In this document: positions 58,701-64,000 of the stretch, in pieces
How positions within the stretch are numbered: position 1 is the first letter of the stretch
How the letters are laid out: every line of letters starts with the position of its first letter
Assembly: GCA_028871455.1 (NCBI GenBank)
Contig: JAGWNF010000010.1
Span: forward strand, 1 to 64,000
Direction of reading: 5' to 3'
Source of the DNA: Alphaproteobacteria bacterium
Lineage (GTDB): Bacteria; Pseudomonadota; Alphaproteobacteria; ATCC43930; CGMCC-115725
Length of the DNA stretch: 64,000 nt
Notes under the pieces: model-generated
What the model saw: the letters and a program-made list of their open reading frames with translations, nothing else
The model's database searches: none
Told to the model about the DNA's origin: nothing
Made by a program: the position numbers and the translations under genes

Positions 58701-58863
58701 GCAGCACGACCCAGATGACGACGACCGCGAGGGAAAGCGGCGGCAGCGCCAGCACCGTGCGCCAGCCGGTGACGAACTGGACGAACAGCGCACACAGAAC
58801 GATCCACCCGGCCGCCAAAGCCGGTCCGGACAGCCAGCGTCGCATCCCGCTCGACGACTCCAA
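55747..58863 (-). CDS. Giant membrane-anchored coiled-coil protein (TipN-like layout)
   Basis: A 1038-residue protein. Two N-terminal membrane helices (residues about 12-34 and 38-65, SLAVVVIWVVLPALVIWAAMV) are followed by about 850 residues of uninterrupted coiled coil rich in Ala, Glu, Arg and Gln (AEELAGAVDQTVQRIEGAAD, ATRLQEMGAVAESQLAELAA), then a C-terminal globular region (FHAGERGVFIRHLLQAQ). No enzyme motif. Two helices plus a long coiled coil is the layout of the Caulobacter polarity factor TipN, and the C-terminal part may be conserved among Rhodospirillales. A TTG start with GGAGAAGG before it is used; an ATG at 58845 is the alternative. Confidence 0.75.
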   Translation of the reverse strand: MESSSGMRRWLSGPALAAGWIVLCALFVQFVTGWRTVLALPPLSLAVVVIWVVLPALVIWAAMVVRRRATEFATVSTRLADQLDRLYSPSEERDRRAHEALNALRRQAEELAGAVDQTVQRIEGAADTLGERLHDSMRTVNAAMERAEYARSDLDQAVAPINRLVDTLSNDAAALERAIGRDLDDVMKRLAEHVDEVEKAVDRAVETSGRHADERGAAIERNLAQALDRIGTNATAEFERATERLTRDTTLAAGRVATEADALRLAIERSTEGALARVSEEAKTIGGRLDEAARNLDGASQRIANEAAAAVAPASAALDRAETLADKFRGVTEQLSRQSAEAAKDAEAAGEALIRRVQTLNEAADQALLRLKEVGAGVARETETLDATVRHGGARFDEMAELARQRTQELATQNERAIANMLAAGESLRVHGAEATTAAEAGARSIRNAVTAIEAGSASLGARVNEIELAAEQARSGLARAGGGFDEEARRLAATIGESTVRFNQGGDALRQQIEGLRSATDETEQRVAALGENFGREVARFTQTREAIGAEVTEIQGKLQQHTEDLARATELAMHNAHGAGQAFESNAERLRDAAAAIAAQADTVGGALTRQLAEMKIGAEGLADLGTRFESSLRIGVGELTQASDRAVGRAEEVGQIFAEQGRILGQVSELALQQLATTGETLRARAKEISDAVGQAETQIDALGARFGEGSMAVVAAGDEARVKLEEVSTLFGQQVQQLAVAIERTVTRVEAARNALNEHFSSIGNVTDTVATRLQEMGAVAESQLAELAATGTAMTEQGDKATETMRHQLRELNGALDATTRRLEGVRAALSDHAAQLNGATDLAVEKLRDVISGYDKQTSTLVAAAEHINRTAHDAAALFSEQTNTMLKVADEAVGAAKRAKDQSIANQQETFLRGATYMIETLQSLSVEITKALDQPVPEAIWRRFHAGERGVFIRHLLQAQERQATVAIKKKYEEDLVFRGHAQNYLDQFENLLAQARACDHLDVLGTTFVTADVGKLYLILANAVGRLKS

Positions 58864-58932
58864 GAGCCTTCTCCCGCGCGCCGAAAGGTCGCCTATCCCT
58901 TCCGGCGCGTCAACGCAGGAGCGCGAGTCGCA

Positions 58933-59721
58933 CTAGAGGATCGCGCGCAGCGAATCGAGAACTGCGACCGGCTGCTCGACCATCAGCATATGGCCGCAGT
59001 CCCGCAGCACGATGCTGCGCGCCTGCGCGAAGTTGCCGGTGAAGGCCTCGGCCTGCTTCGCCGGCGTCATCCGGTCCTGCGCGCCCGAGAGCAGCAACAC
59101 CGGGCAGCGCACCGCGCTCGCCGCGGCAAGCGCGCCCTGATAGCGGTCACAGGCCGCCAGATCGGCGGCGAGGCTCGGCGCCGGCGTCTGTTCGATCAGA
59201 CGCAAGGCAGCGTCGGGCAGCAAAACGCCTGGCGTCGGATTGCCGCCAGTCAGGTTCTTGAGGCCGAAACTCCAGGCGACGATCAGCTCCGAAGCGAGAT
59301 GGGCGCCGGCGCGCGCCGCGCCCAGAAGATCGGGATGGACACGCATCTGCGGCACGAATCCCAGGAGCGCCAGCGCCTCGCAGGCCGCGCCGGCGCGTGC
59401 GGCCGCTTCGAGCGCGACCAGCGAGCCCATGCTGTGGCCCGCCAGGCGAAAACACGCGACATCGAGCGTGGCAAGCGCGCGCAGCAACCAATCGGCGAGG
59501 ACCTCGATGGTCTCGAGCGCCGGTCCGGCGCTGCCGCCATGGCCGGGAAAGTCGAACGCCAACACGTTGCGGCCGTGATGCGCCAGCGTGCGCGCCTGGA
59601 ACGCCCAGATGGTGTGATTCATCCCGGCGCCGTGCAGCAGCACGACCGTCGGCAGCGTCTTGTCGAAACCCCGGCCGCCAGTGCTGGCGACAACGCGCCG
59701 ATCGCCGACGGCACAATCCAT
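58933..59721 (-). CDS. Alpha/beta hydrolase
   Basis: A 262-residue hydrolase. The oxyanion segment is LLHGAGMNHTIW, the nucleophile is Ser in AGHSMGS, the catalytic Asp is in LSGAQDRMTPA and the His in CGHMLMVEQP. Substrate is unknown: many esters, lactones or thioesters fit. It is 31 bases downstream of bdhA on the same strand, so it might act on a hydroxy acid or polyhydroxybutyrate-related ester; this is context-based inference only. Confidence 0.87.
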   Translation of the reverse strand: MDCAVGDRRVVASTGGRGFDKTLPTVVLLHGAGMNHTIWAFQARTLAHHGRNVLAFDFPGHGGSAGPALETIEVLADWLLRALATLDVACFRLAGHSMGSLVALEAAARAGAACEALALLGFVPQMRVHPDLLGAARAGAHLASELIVAWSFGLKNLTGGNPTPGVLLPDAALRLIEQTPAPSLAADLAACDRYQGALAAASAVRCPVLLLSGAQDRMTPAKQAEAFTGNFAQARSIVLRDCGHMLMVEQPVAVLDSLRAIL

Positions 59722-59752
59722 TTACGGTTTGGCCTCGGTCATCGGGCGCGGA

Positions 59753-60541
59753 TCAGCGCGCGAACCAGCCGCCGTCGACCGGCAATGCCGTGCCGGTCAT
59801 GGTGGCGGCGCCGTCGCTGCACAGGAAGACGGCGAGCGCGCCGAGCTGCTCGACGGTGACGAATTCGAGCATTTCCTGTTTCTCGCCGAGCAACTCCTTT
59901 GCCGTCTGCTCGACCGACTTGCCCTCCGCCTTGGCGCGCGCGGCGATCTGCTTCTCGACCAGCGGCGTCCGCACCCAGCCGGGGCAGATCGCGTTGCAAG
60001 TGATGCCGGCATTCGCCGTTTCGAGCGCCGTGACCTTGGTCAAGCCGACGATGCCGTGCTTGGCCGCGACGTAGCCGGCCTTCTGCACCGAGGCGACCAG
60101 ACCGTGCGCCGACGCGATATTGATGACGCGGCCCCACTTGCGCCGCTGCATGATCGGGAGCGCCGCCTTGGTGGCGTGGAACGCCGCCGACAGGTTGATG
60201 GCGATGATCGCGTCCCAGCGCTCCTCGGGAAAATCGACGATCGGCGCCACATGCTGGATGCCGGCGTTGTTGACCAGGATGTCGACCGAGCCGAGCTCTT
60301 TTTCCGTCGCCTGGATCAGGCCGCGGATCTCCGCCGGTTTCGACATGTCGGCGCCGTTGTAGGCGATCTTGGCGCTGTGTCGGCGGGCCAGGCTGTGCCG
60401 TAGGCTTTCGATCTCGGCGGCGTCGCCGAAGCCGTTGAGCATGACGTGTGCGCCTTCGGCGGCGAAGGCGGTGGCGATTGCCTTGCCGATGCCGCTGGTC
60501 GAGCCGGTGACGACGGCGCACTTCCCAGTCAATGAAGGCAT
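59753..60541 (-). CDS. bdhA: 3-hydroxybutyrate dehydrogenase
   Basis: A 262-residue short-chain dehydrogenase. VVTGSTSGIGKAIA is the NAD site; NIASAHGLVASVQKAGYVAAKHG carries the Ser, Tyr and Lys triad; GITCNAICPGWVRTPLVEKQI is the lid helix characteristic of bdhA proteins, which oxidise 3-hydroxybutyrate to acetoacetate during polyhydroxybutyrate use. ATG at 60541 chosen; the longer open frame upstream is a shadow. Followed by the alpha/beta hydrolase gene. Confidence 0.92.
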   Translation of the reverse strand: MPSLTGKCAVVTGSTSGIGKAIATAFAAEGAHVMLNGFGDAAEIESLRHSLARRHSAKIAYNGADMSKPAEIRGLIQATEKELGSVDILVNNAGIQHVAPIVDFPEERWDAIIAINLSAAFHATKAALPIMQRRKWGRVINIASAHGLVASVQKAGYVAAKHGIVGLTKVTALETANAGITCNAICPGWVRTPLVEKQIAARAKAEGKSVEQTAKELLGEKQEMLEFVTVEQLGALAVFLCSDGAATMTGTALPVDGGWFAR

Positions 60542-60551
60542 GGAGAGGGCC

Positions 60552-60734
60552 CTATCGCTTGAACAAGCTTTCGGCGCCCCCGCGCTGCTTGCGCTTGCCG
60601 GCGATCTCGGCGCGGGCGCGCGCGATCTCGGCTTCGAGTTCGGCGATATAGGCTTCGAGCTCGGCGACGCCGAGCGGCGACAGGTCGCGTGGTTTGGGCT
60701 TCTGCCGTTGCGGCAGCAGGTCCTCTTCGTCCAT
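60552..60734 (-). CDS. DUF1192 family small coiled-coil protein
   Basis: A 60-residue protein: MDEEDLLPQRQKPKPRDLSP then LGVAELEAYIAELEAEIARA and a basic end. This is the short DUF1192 family, found next to a quinone oxidoreductase and DUF1013 gene in many alphaproteobacteria. Function unknown; a short coiled-coil dimer is likely. Start ATG at 60734, 10 bases before bdhA starts on the same strand, and divergent from the quinone oxidoreductase. Confidence 0.85.
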   Translation of the reverse strand: MDEEDLLPQRQKPKPRDLSPLGVAELEAYIAELEAEIARARAEIAGKRKQRGGAESLFKR

Positions 60735-60829
60735 GCCGGCCTCCCATGCGCCCGGTGACCGTTGCCAGTGTGGCGCGATCGGGCTAAGGGTGCAATCCAC
60801 GCAAAACCACACGATCGAGGATTGATTGC

Positions 60830-61831
60830 ATGTCCGCTCTGCCTGCCGAAACCGCCGTCATCGAGATTCGCGAGCCGGGTGCGCCCGACGTGCTGCACCT
60901 TGCCCGGCGGCCGATGCCGAAACCCGGCGCCGGCGAGGTGCTGATCAAGGTCGAGGCGGCCGGCGTCAATCGGCCTGACGTCGCGCAGCGCCAGGGCAAC
61001 TATCCGCCGCCGCCGGGCGCCTCCGACATTCCAGGGCTCGAGATCGCGGGCACCGTGATCGCGTTCGGCCTCGGTGTCGATCGTCTCAAGGTCGGCGACA
61101 AGGTCTGCGCGCTGGTGACGGGTCATGGCTATGCCGAATACTGCGCCGCGCCCGAAGTGCAATGCCTACCGGCGCCGCAAGGCCTGTCGATGATCGAAGC
61201 CGCGGCCTTGCCCGAGACTTTTTTTACCGTATGGACCAATCTGTTCGAGCGCGGCCGCTTCAAGCGCGGTGAGAGCGTGCTGATTCACGGCGGCACCTCG
61301 GGAATCGGCACCACGGCGCTCCAGCTCGCGCGCGAGTTCGGCGCCAAGGACATCTTCGCCACCGCCGGCAGCGACGACAAATGCAGGGCCTGCGAGAAAC
61401 TCGGCGCCACGCGCGCGATCGACTACAAGCGCGAGGATTTCGTCAAGGTGGTGAAGGACGCGACCAACAAGCGCGGCGTCGATGTCATCCTCGATATGGT
61501 CTGCGGCTCCTATGTGCCGCGCAACATCAGCGCGCTCGCCGTCGATGGTCGCTGCGTGACGATCGCGCTCTTGGGCGGCAATCTCGCCGAGGTCAATTTC
61601 GGCGTCGTGATGATGAAGCGCCTGACGCTGACCGGCTCGACACTGCGCGCGCGCCCGGTCGAGCAGAAGGGCGCCATCGCCACGGCCCTCAAGCGCGAGG
61701 TTTGGCCGCTGCTCGACGCTGGCAAGGTCAAGCCGGTGATCTACAAGACCTTCCCGCTCAAGGACGCGGCGGCGGCCCACGCCCTGATGGAAACCTCGGC
61801 CCATATCGGCAAGATCGTATTGACGGTGTGA
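60830..61831 (+). CDS. PIG3-like NAD(P)H:quinone oxidoreductase
   Basis: A 333-residue zinc-free medium-chain reductase of the TP53I3/PIG3 group. PDVAQRQGNYPPPPGASDIPGLEIAG and FTVWTNLFERGRFKRGESVLIHGGTSGIGTTALQLA are the signature and NADPH site. It reduces ortho-quinones. It lies between DUF1192 and trcR as in many alphaproteobacteria. ATG at 60830. Confidence 0.9.
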   Translation: MSALPAETAVIEIREPGAPDVLHLARRPMPKPGAGEVLIKVEAAGVNRPDVAQRQGNYPPPPGASDIPGLEIAGTVIAFGLGVDRLKVGDKVCALVTGHGYAEYCAAPEVQCLPAPQGLSMIEAAALPETFFTVWTNLFERGRFKRGESVLIHGGTSGIGTTALQLAREFGAKDIFATAGSDDKCRACEKLGATRAIDYKREDFVKVVKDATNKRGVDVILDMVCGSYVPRNISALAVDGRCVTIALLGGNLAEVNFGVVMMKRLTLTGSTLRARPVEQKGAIATALKREVWPLLDAGKVKPVIYKTFPLKDAAAAHALMETSAHIGKIVLTV

Positions 61832-61955
61832 TGGGCGATTTCTGCTTTTCAGGCCGGGTCCGAGCGACTATATAGGGCCCATCCAGGACATGGGCATTTG
61901 GCCTTCAGCAGCGCTTGACGCGCGAGCGTGGCCATTGCCCCATCAGGAGAGATGC

Positions 61956-62558
61956 ATGTCGCTGCCGTTGATGCCCCGGGCCACCGCCGTCTGGCTGGTC
62001 GAGAACACCGCCTTGACCTTCGACCAGATCGGCGACTTTACGGGCCTGCACGCGCTCGAGGTTCAGGCGATCGCCGACGGCGAGGTATCGACCCAGATGC
62101 ATGGCCTCGATCCGATCGCCAATGGCCAACTCACGCTCGACGAGATCGAGCGTTGCCAGAAGGACCCCGAGGCGCGGCTCAAGCTCGCCAAGGAGGCGCT
62201 GCCCGAACAGGTGGTGAAGCACAAGGGCCCACGCTACACGCCGATCGCCAAGCGGCAGGACAAGCCCGATGCGATCTCCTGGCTGCTGAAGAGCCATCCC
62301 GAATTGAGCGACGGCCAGATCTCGAAACTCGTCGGCACGACCAAGCCGACCATCCACGCCGTGCGCGACCGCACGCATTGGAACACGCCCAACATCAAGC
62401 CGCGCCATCCGGTGGCGCTGGGCCTCTGCACCATGGAGGACCTGGAGAAGGCGGTGGCGCGCGCCAACCGCGGCAAGAAGCCGGAAGAAGGCAAGCCGCT
62501 GGTCCAGCCGCCGGGCGCCGAGGACGTCGCCGCCGCTTCGGAAGAGCCGGCGGCTTAG
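61956..62558 (+). CDS. trcR: TrcR-type cell-cycle transcriptional regulator (DUF1013)
   Basis: A 200-residue DNA-binding protein. Two GcrA/HTH-like helices: MPRATAVWLVENTALTFDQIGDFTGLHALEVQAI, and later AISWLLKSHPELSDGQISKLVGTTKPTIHAVRDRTHW. DUF1013 proteins are called TrcR and are thought to help control cell-cycle genes in alphaproteobacteria. AGGAGAG just before the ATG at 61956 supports the start. It stands in the conserved order with DUF1192 and the quinone oxidoreductase. Confidence 0.9.
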   Translation: MSLPLMPRATAVWLVENTALTFDQIGDFTGLHALEVQAIADGEVSTQMHGLDPIANGQLTLDEIERCQKDPEARLKLAKEALPEQVVKHKGPRYTPIAKRQDKPDAISWLLKSHPELSDGQISKLVGTTKPTIHAVRDRTHWNTPNIKPRHPVALGLCTMEDLEKAVARANRGKKPEEGKPLVQPPGAEDVAAASEEPAA

Positions 62559-62691
62559 CTGTTAGATTCTCGATGCTCGTTAGTTCGCGACTGAGGATTC
62601 ACCGGGTGAATCGACGGCATTGGTGATTGCGAAAGACGTCAGATCGCTAAGCGAGACATCATGATCTCGCTCGTATATGGGGGAATGGATT

Positions 62692-63033
62692 ATGGCGGGG
62701 TTTTTGGCCGGCTTGGTCAATTCTTTGCCATCCGTCGCTGCCATCGTGGCAGTTGGCGGCTTCGTCTTTTCGGTCGTCAAGTGGTACGACGTGCGAAGCC
62801 GCCAACTAAAGAAAGAGCGCTGGCAGGACTATACGAATGCGCTATCGACAGCCTGGGGTTGGAAGGACGGCGAAATAAACAAACCGGTCGGCGCAGCAGA
62901 ACAGATCGTCGCTGTTTATCGTCTTATCGAGTTTGAAGAATACGCGTTCATCACTGTCGCGGGTTTAGAACGCGCTTCCGGCGGTGGTACGGCCGGCTGG
63001 ATACAACTGTTCGGCCTGCAATTGATGACGTAG
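62692..63033 (+). CDS. Hypothetical small membrane protein
   Basis: A 113-residue protein with one or two N-terminal membrane helices (MAGFLAGLVNSLPSVAAIVAVGGFVFSVVKWYDV) and a soluble part. Start ATG at 62692 has GGGGGA seven bases upstream; ATG at 62677 is also possible. The DNA is less GC-rich than its neighbours, and the gene stands alone, so it could be a recent acquisition. No family is recognised. Confidence 0.55.
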   Translation: MAGFLAGLVNSLPSVAAIVAVGGFVFSVVKWYDVRSRQLKKERWQDYTNALSTAWGWKDGEINKPVGAAEQIVAVYRLIEFEEYAFITVAGLERASGGGTAGWIQLFGLQLMT

Positions 63034-63107
63034 TCAAAATCATTCGTGCGCAAAGGGCTTACAAACGTCAGGCTACCCGTTATACGCCAAGCTAGTAGAT
63101 ATAGCGC

Positions 63108-64000
63108 TTAGCCGCCCTTCGCATACCCCGCTTCTTTAAGATGTCCCGCGATCTCGCCGAGGATGGCGGGATCGTCGATGATCGCCGGCGTCTTATATTC
63201 CTCGCCGTCGGCTATCTTGCGCATGGTACCGCGCAGGATCTTGCCCGAGCGCGTCTTCGGCAGGCGCTCGACCACCAGCGCGGTCTTGAAGCTCGCCACC
63301 GGACCGATGCGCTCGCGCACCAGGCTCACCGCCTCGCTGGCGATATCCTTCGGCGCCTTCTTGGCGCCTGCCTTCAGTACCAGGAAGCCCACCGGCACCT
63401 GGCCCTTGAGCGCGTCGCCGGCGCCGATCACCGCGCATTCCGCGACCTCGGGGTGAGAAGCGAGTACTTCCTCGATGGCACCCGTGGACAAGCGGTGGCC
63501 GGCGACATTGATGATGTCGTCGGTACGCGCCATGACGAAGACGTAGCCGTCGTCGTCCATGTAGCCGGCGTCGGCGGTGAGATAATAGCCCGGATAATCG
63601 GCGAGATAGGATTTGACGAAGCGGTCGTCGGCGTTCCACAGCGTCGGCGCGAAGCCGGGCGGCATCGGCAGCTTGATGCAGAGCGCGCCGATCTCGCCGG
63701 GTTTCATCTCCGCGCCGTCCGGCGCCAGCACGTGCAGGTCGTAGCCCGGCGCCGGCAGCGTCGGCGAACCATGCTTGACCGGTAGCTGGCCGAGGCCGAT
63801 GCAGTTTGCGCAAATCGCCCAGCCGGTCTCGGTCTGCCACCAATGGTCGATCACCGGCACGTCGAGATGCGTCTCGGCCCATGAGAGGGTCGGCGGATCG
63901 GCGCGCTCGCCGGCCAGGAACAACGTGCGGAACTTCGACAGGTCGTATTTGCCGATCAGTGTCCCATCGGGATCCTCGCGCTTGATGGCCCGGAATGCCG
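63108..64000 (-). CDS. prpE: Propionyl-CoA synthetase (PrpE/ACSS3-like), 3' part only
   Basis: The last 297 residues of an AMP-forming acyl-CoA synthetase that continues beyond the right edge. The A5-type motif WWQTETGWA, DIINVAGHRLSTGAIEE (adenylate/hinge) and RLPKTRSGKILR with the catalytic, acetylatable Lys are visible. SPTLPAPGYDLHVL and the ending match PrpE rather than Acs (Acs reads GRAxKPGSxTxPFFG). It activates propionate or acetate. The 5' half and start are outside the window. Confidence 0.88.
   Translation of the reverse strand, partial: AFRAIKREDPDGTLIGKYDLSKFRTLFLAGERADPPTLSWAETHLDVPVIDHWWQTETGWAICANCIGLGQLPVKHGSPTLPAPGYDLHVLAPDGAEMKPGEIGALCIKLPMPPGFAPTLWNADDRFVKSYLADYPGYYLTADAGYMDDDGYVFVMARTDDIINVAGHRLSTGAIEEVLASHPEVAECAVIGAGDALKGQVPVGFLVLKAGAKKAPKDIASEAVSLVRERIGPVASFKTALVVERLPKTRSGKILRGTMRKIADGEEYKTPAIIDDPAILGEIAGHLKEAGYAKGG

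Overview
The window looks like chromosomal DNA of a GC-rich alphaproteobacterium, probably a member of the Rhodospirillales or a near relative. The evidence is the alphaproteobacterial gene orders (ppiC-argJ-mutT beside a BioC-like methyltransferase, J-domain-cobS-cobT next to bolA, DUF1192-quinone oxidoreductase-trcR), elongator tRNA-Met of the alphaproteobacterial type, an RpoH/ROSE-type small heat-shock gene, and CtrA-like sites. Most of it is a dense, well-kept housekeeping chromosome. The family and order of the source are inferred, not proven.

Layout. 1-4.1 kb: a decayed comF start, a methyltransferase, and the leftward ppiC-argJ-mutT-lipoprotein run. 4.3-9.4 kb: secA, a Do-type periplasmic protease and an orphan OmpR-type response regulator. 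9.4-15.6 kb: accA, xerD, an exported protein with a tiny membrane partner, then aroK-aroB and a DUF2889 gene. 15.6-20 kb: a ribbon-helix-helix gene, bolA, a J-domain protein, cobS and cobT. 20-24.8 kb: GNAT, quinone oxidoreductase, ialB, rlmN fused end-to-start with a tRNA-Met gene, and an acyltransferase.

24.8-34.6 kb is the accessory-looking part: a copper nitrite reductase (nirK) behind a near-perfect FNR-type box, then a five-gene leftward run for cell-surface chemistry (flippase, polysaccharide deacetylase, ATP-grasp ligase, CelD/FemAB-like acyltransferase and a 953-residue phosphoribosyltransferase-kinase-HAD fusion). This run has no glycosyltransferase and carries CtrA-like sites in front; it is the best candidate for an undescribed pathway.

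34.8-48.2 kb: NrtR with the nadA-nadB-nadC operon it probably controls, a fragment of a lost short-chain dehydrogenase, two MFS transporters, tRNA-Gln, then tkt-gap-(unknown gene)-fba-thiE, where pgk is absent from its usual place, and a TonB-like protein. 48.3-51.3 kb: a ribbon-helix-helix/RAMA protein behind an AT-rich 28-bp inverted repeat, then epmA and efp, which work together on EF-P, and suhB.

51.5-64 kb: an OmpA-like/MotA-like/MotB-like trio, rpmE, hsp20 with a heat-shock promoter and a likely RNA thermometer, a 1038-residue membrane-anchored coiled-coil protein reminiscent of polarity factors, an alpha/beta hydrolase, 3-hydroxybutyrate dehydrogenase, DUF1192, a PIG3-like quinone oxidoreductase, the cell-cycle regulator trcR, a small membrane protein, and the 3' part of a propionyl-CoA synthetase gene that runs off the right edge. 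No CRISPR array, insertion sequence, integrase island or rRNA gene was seen.
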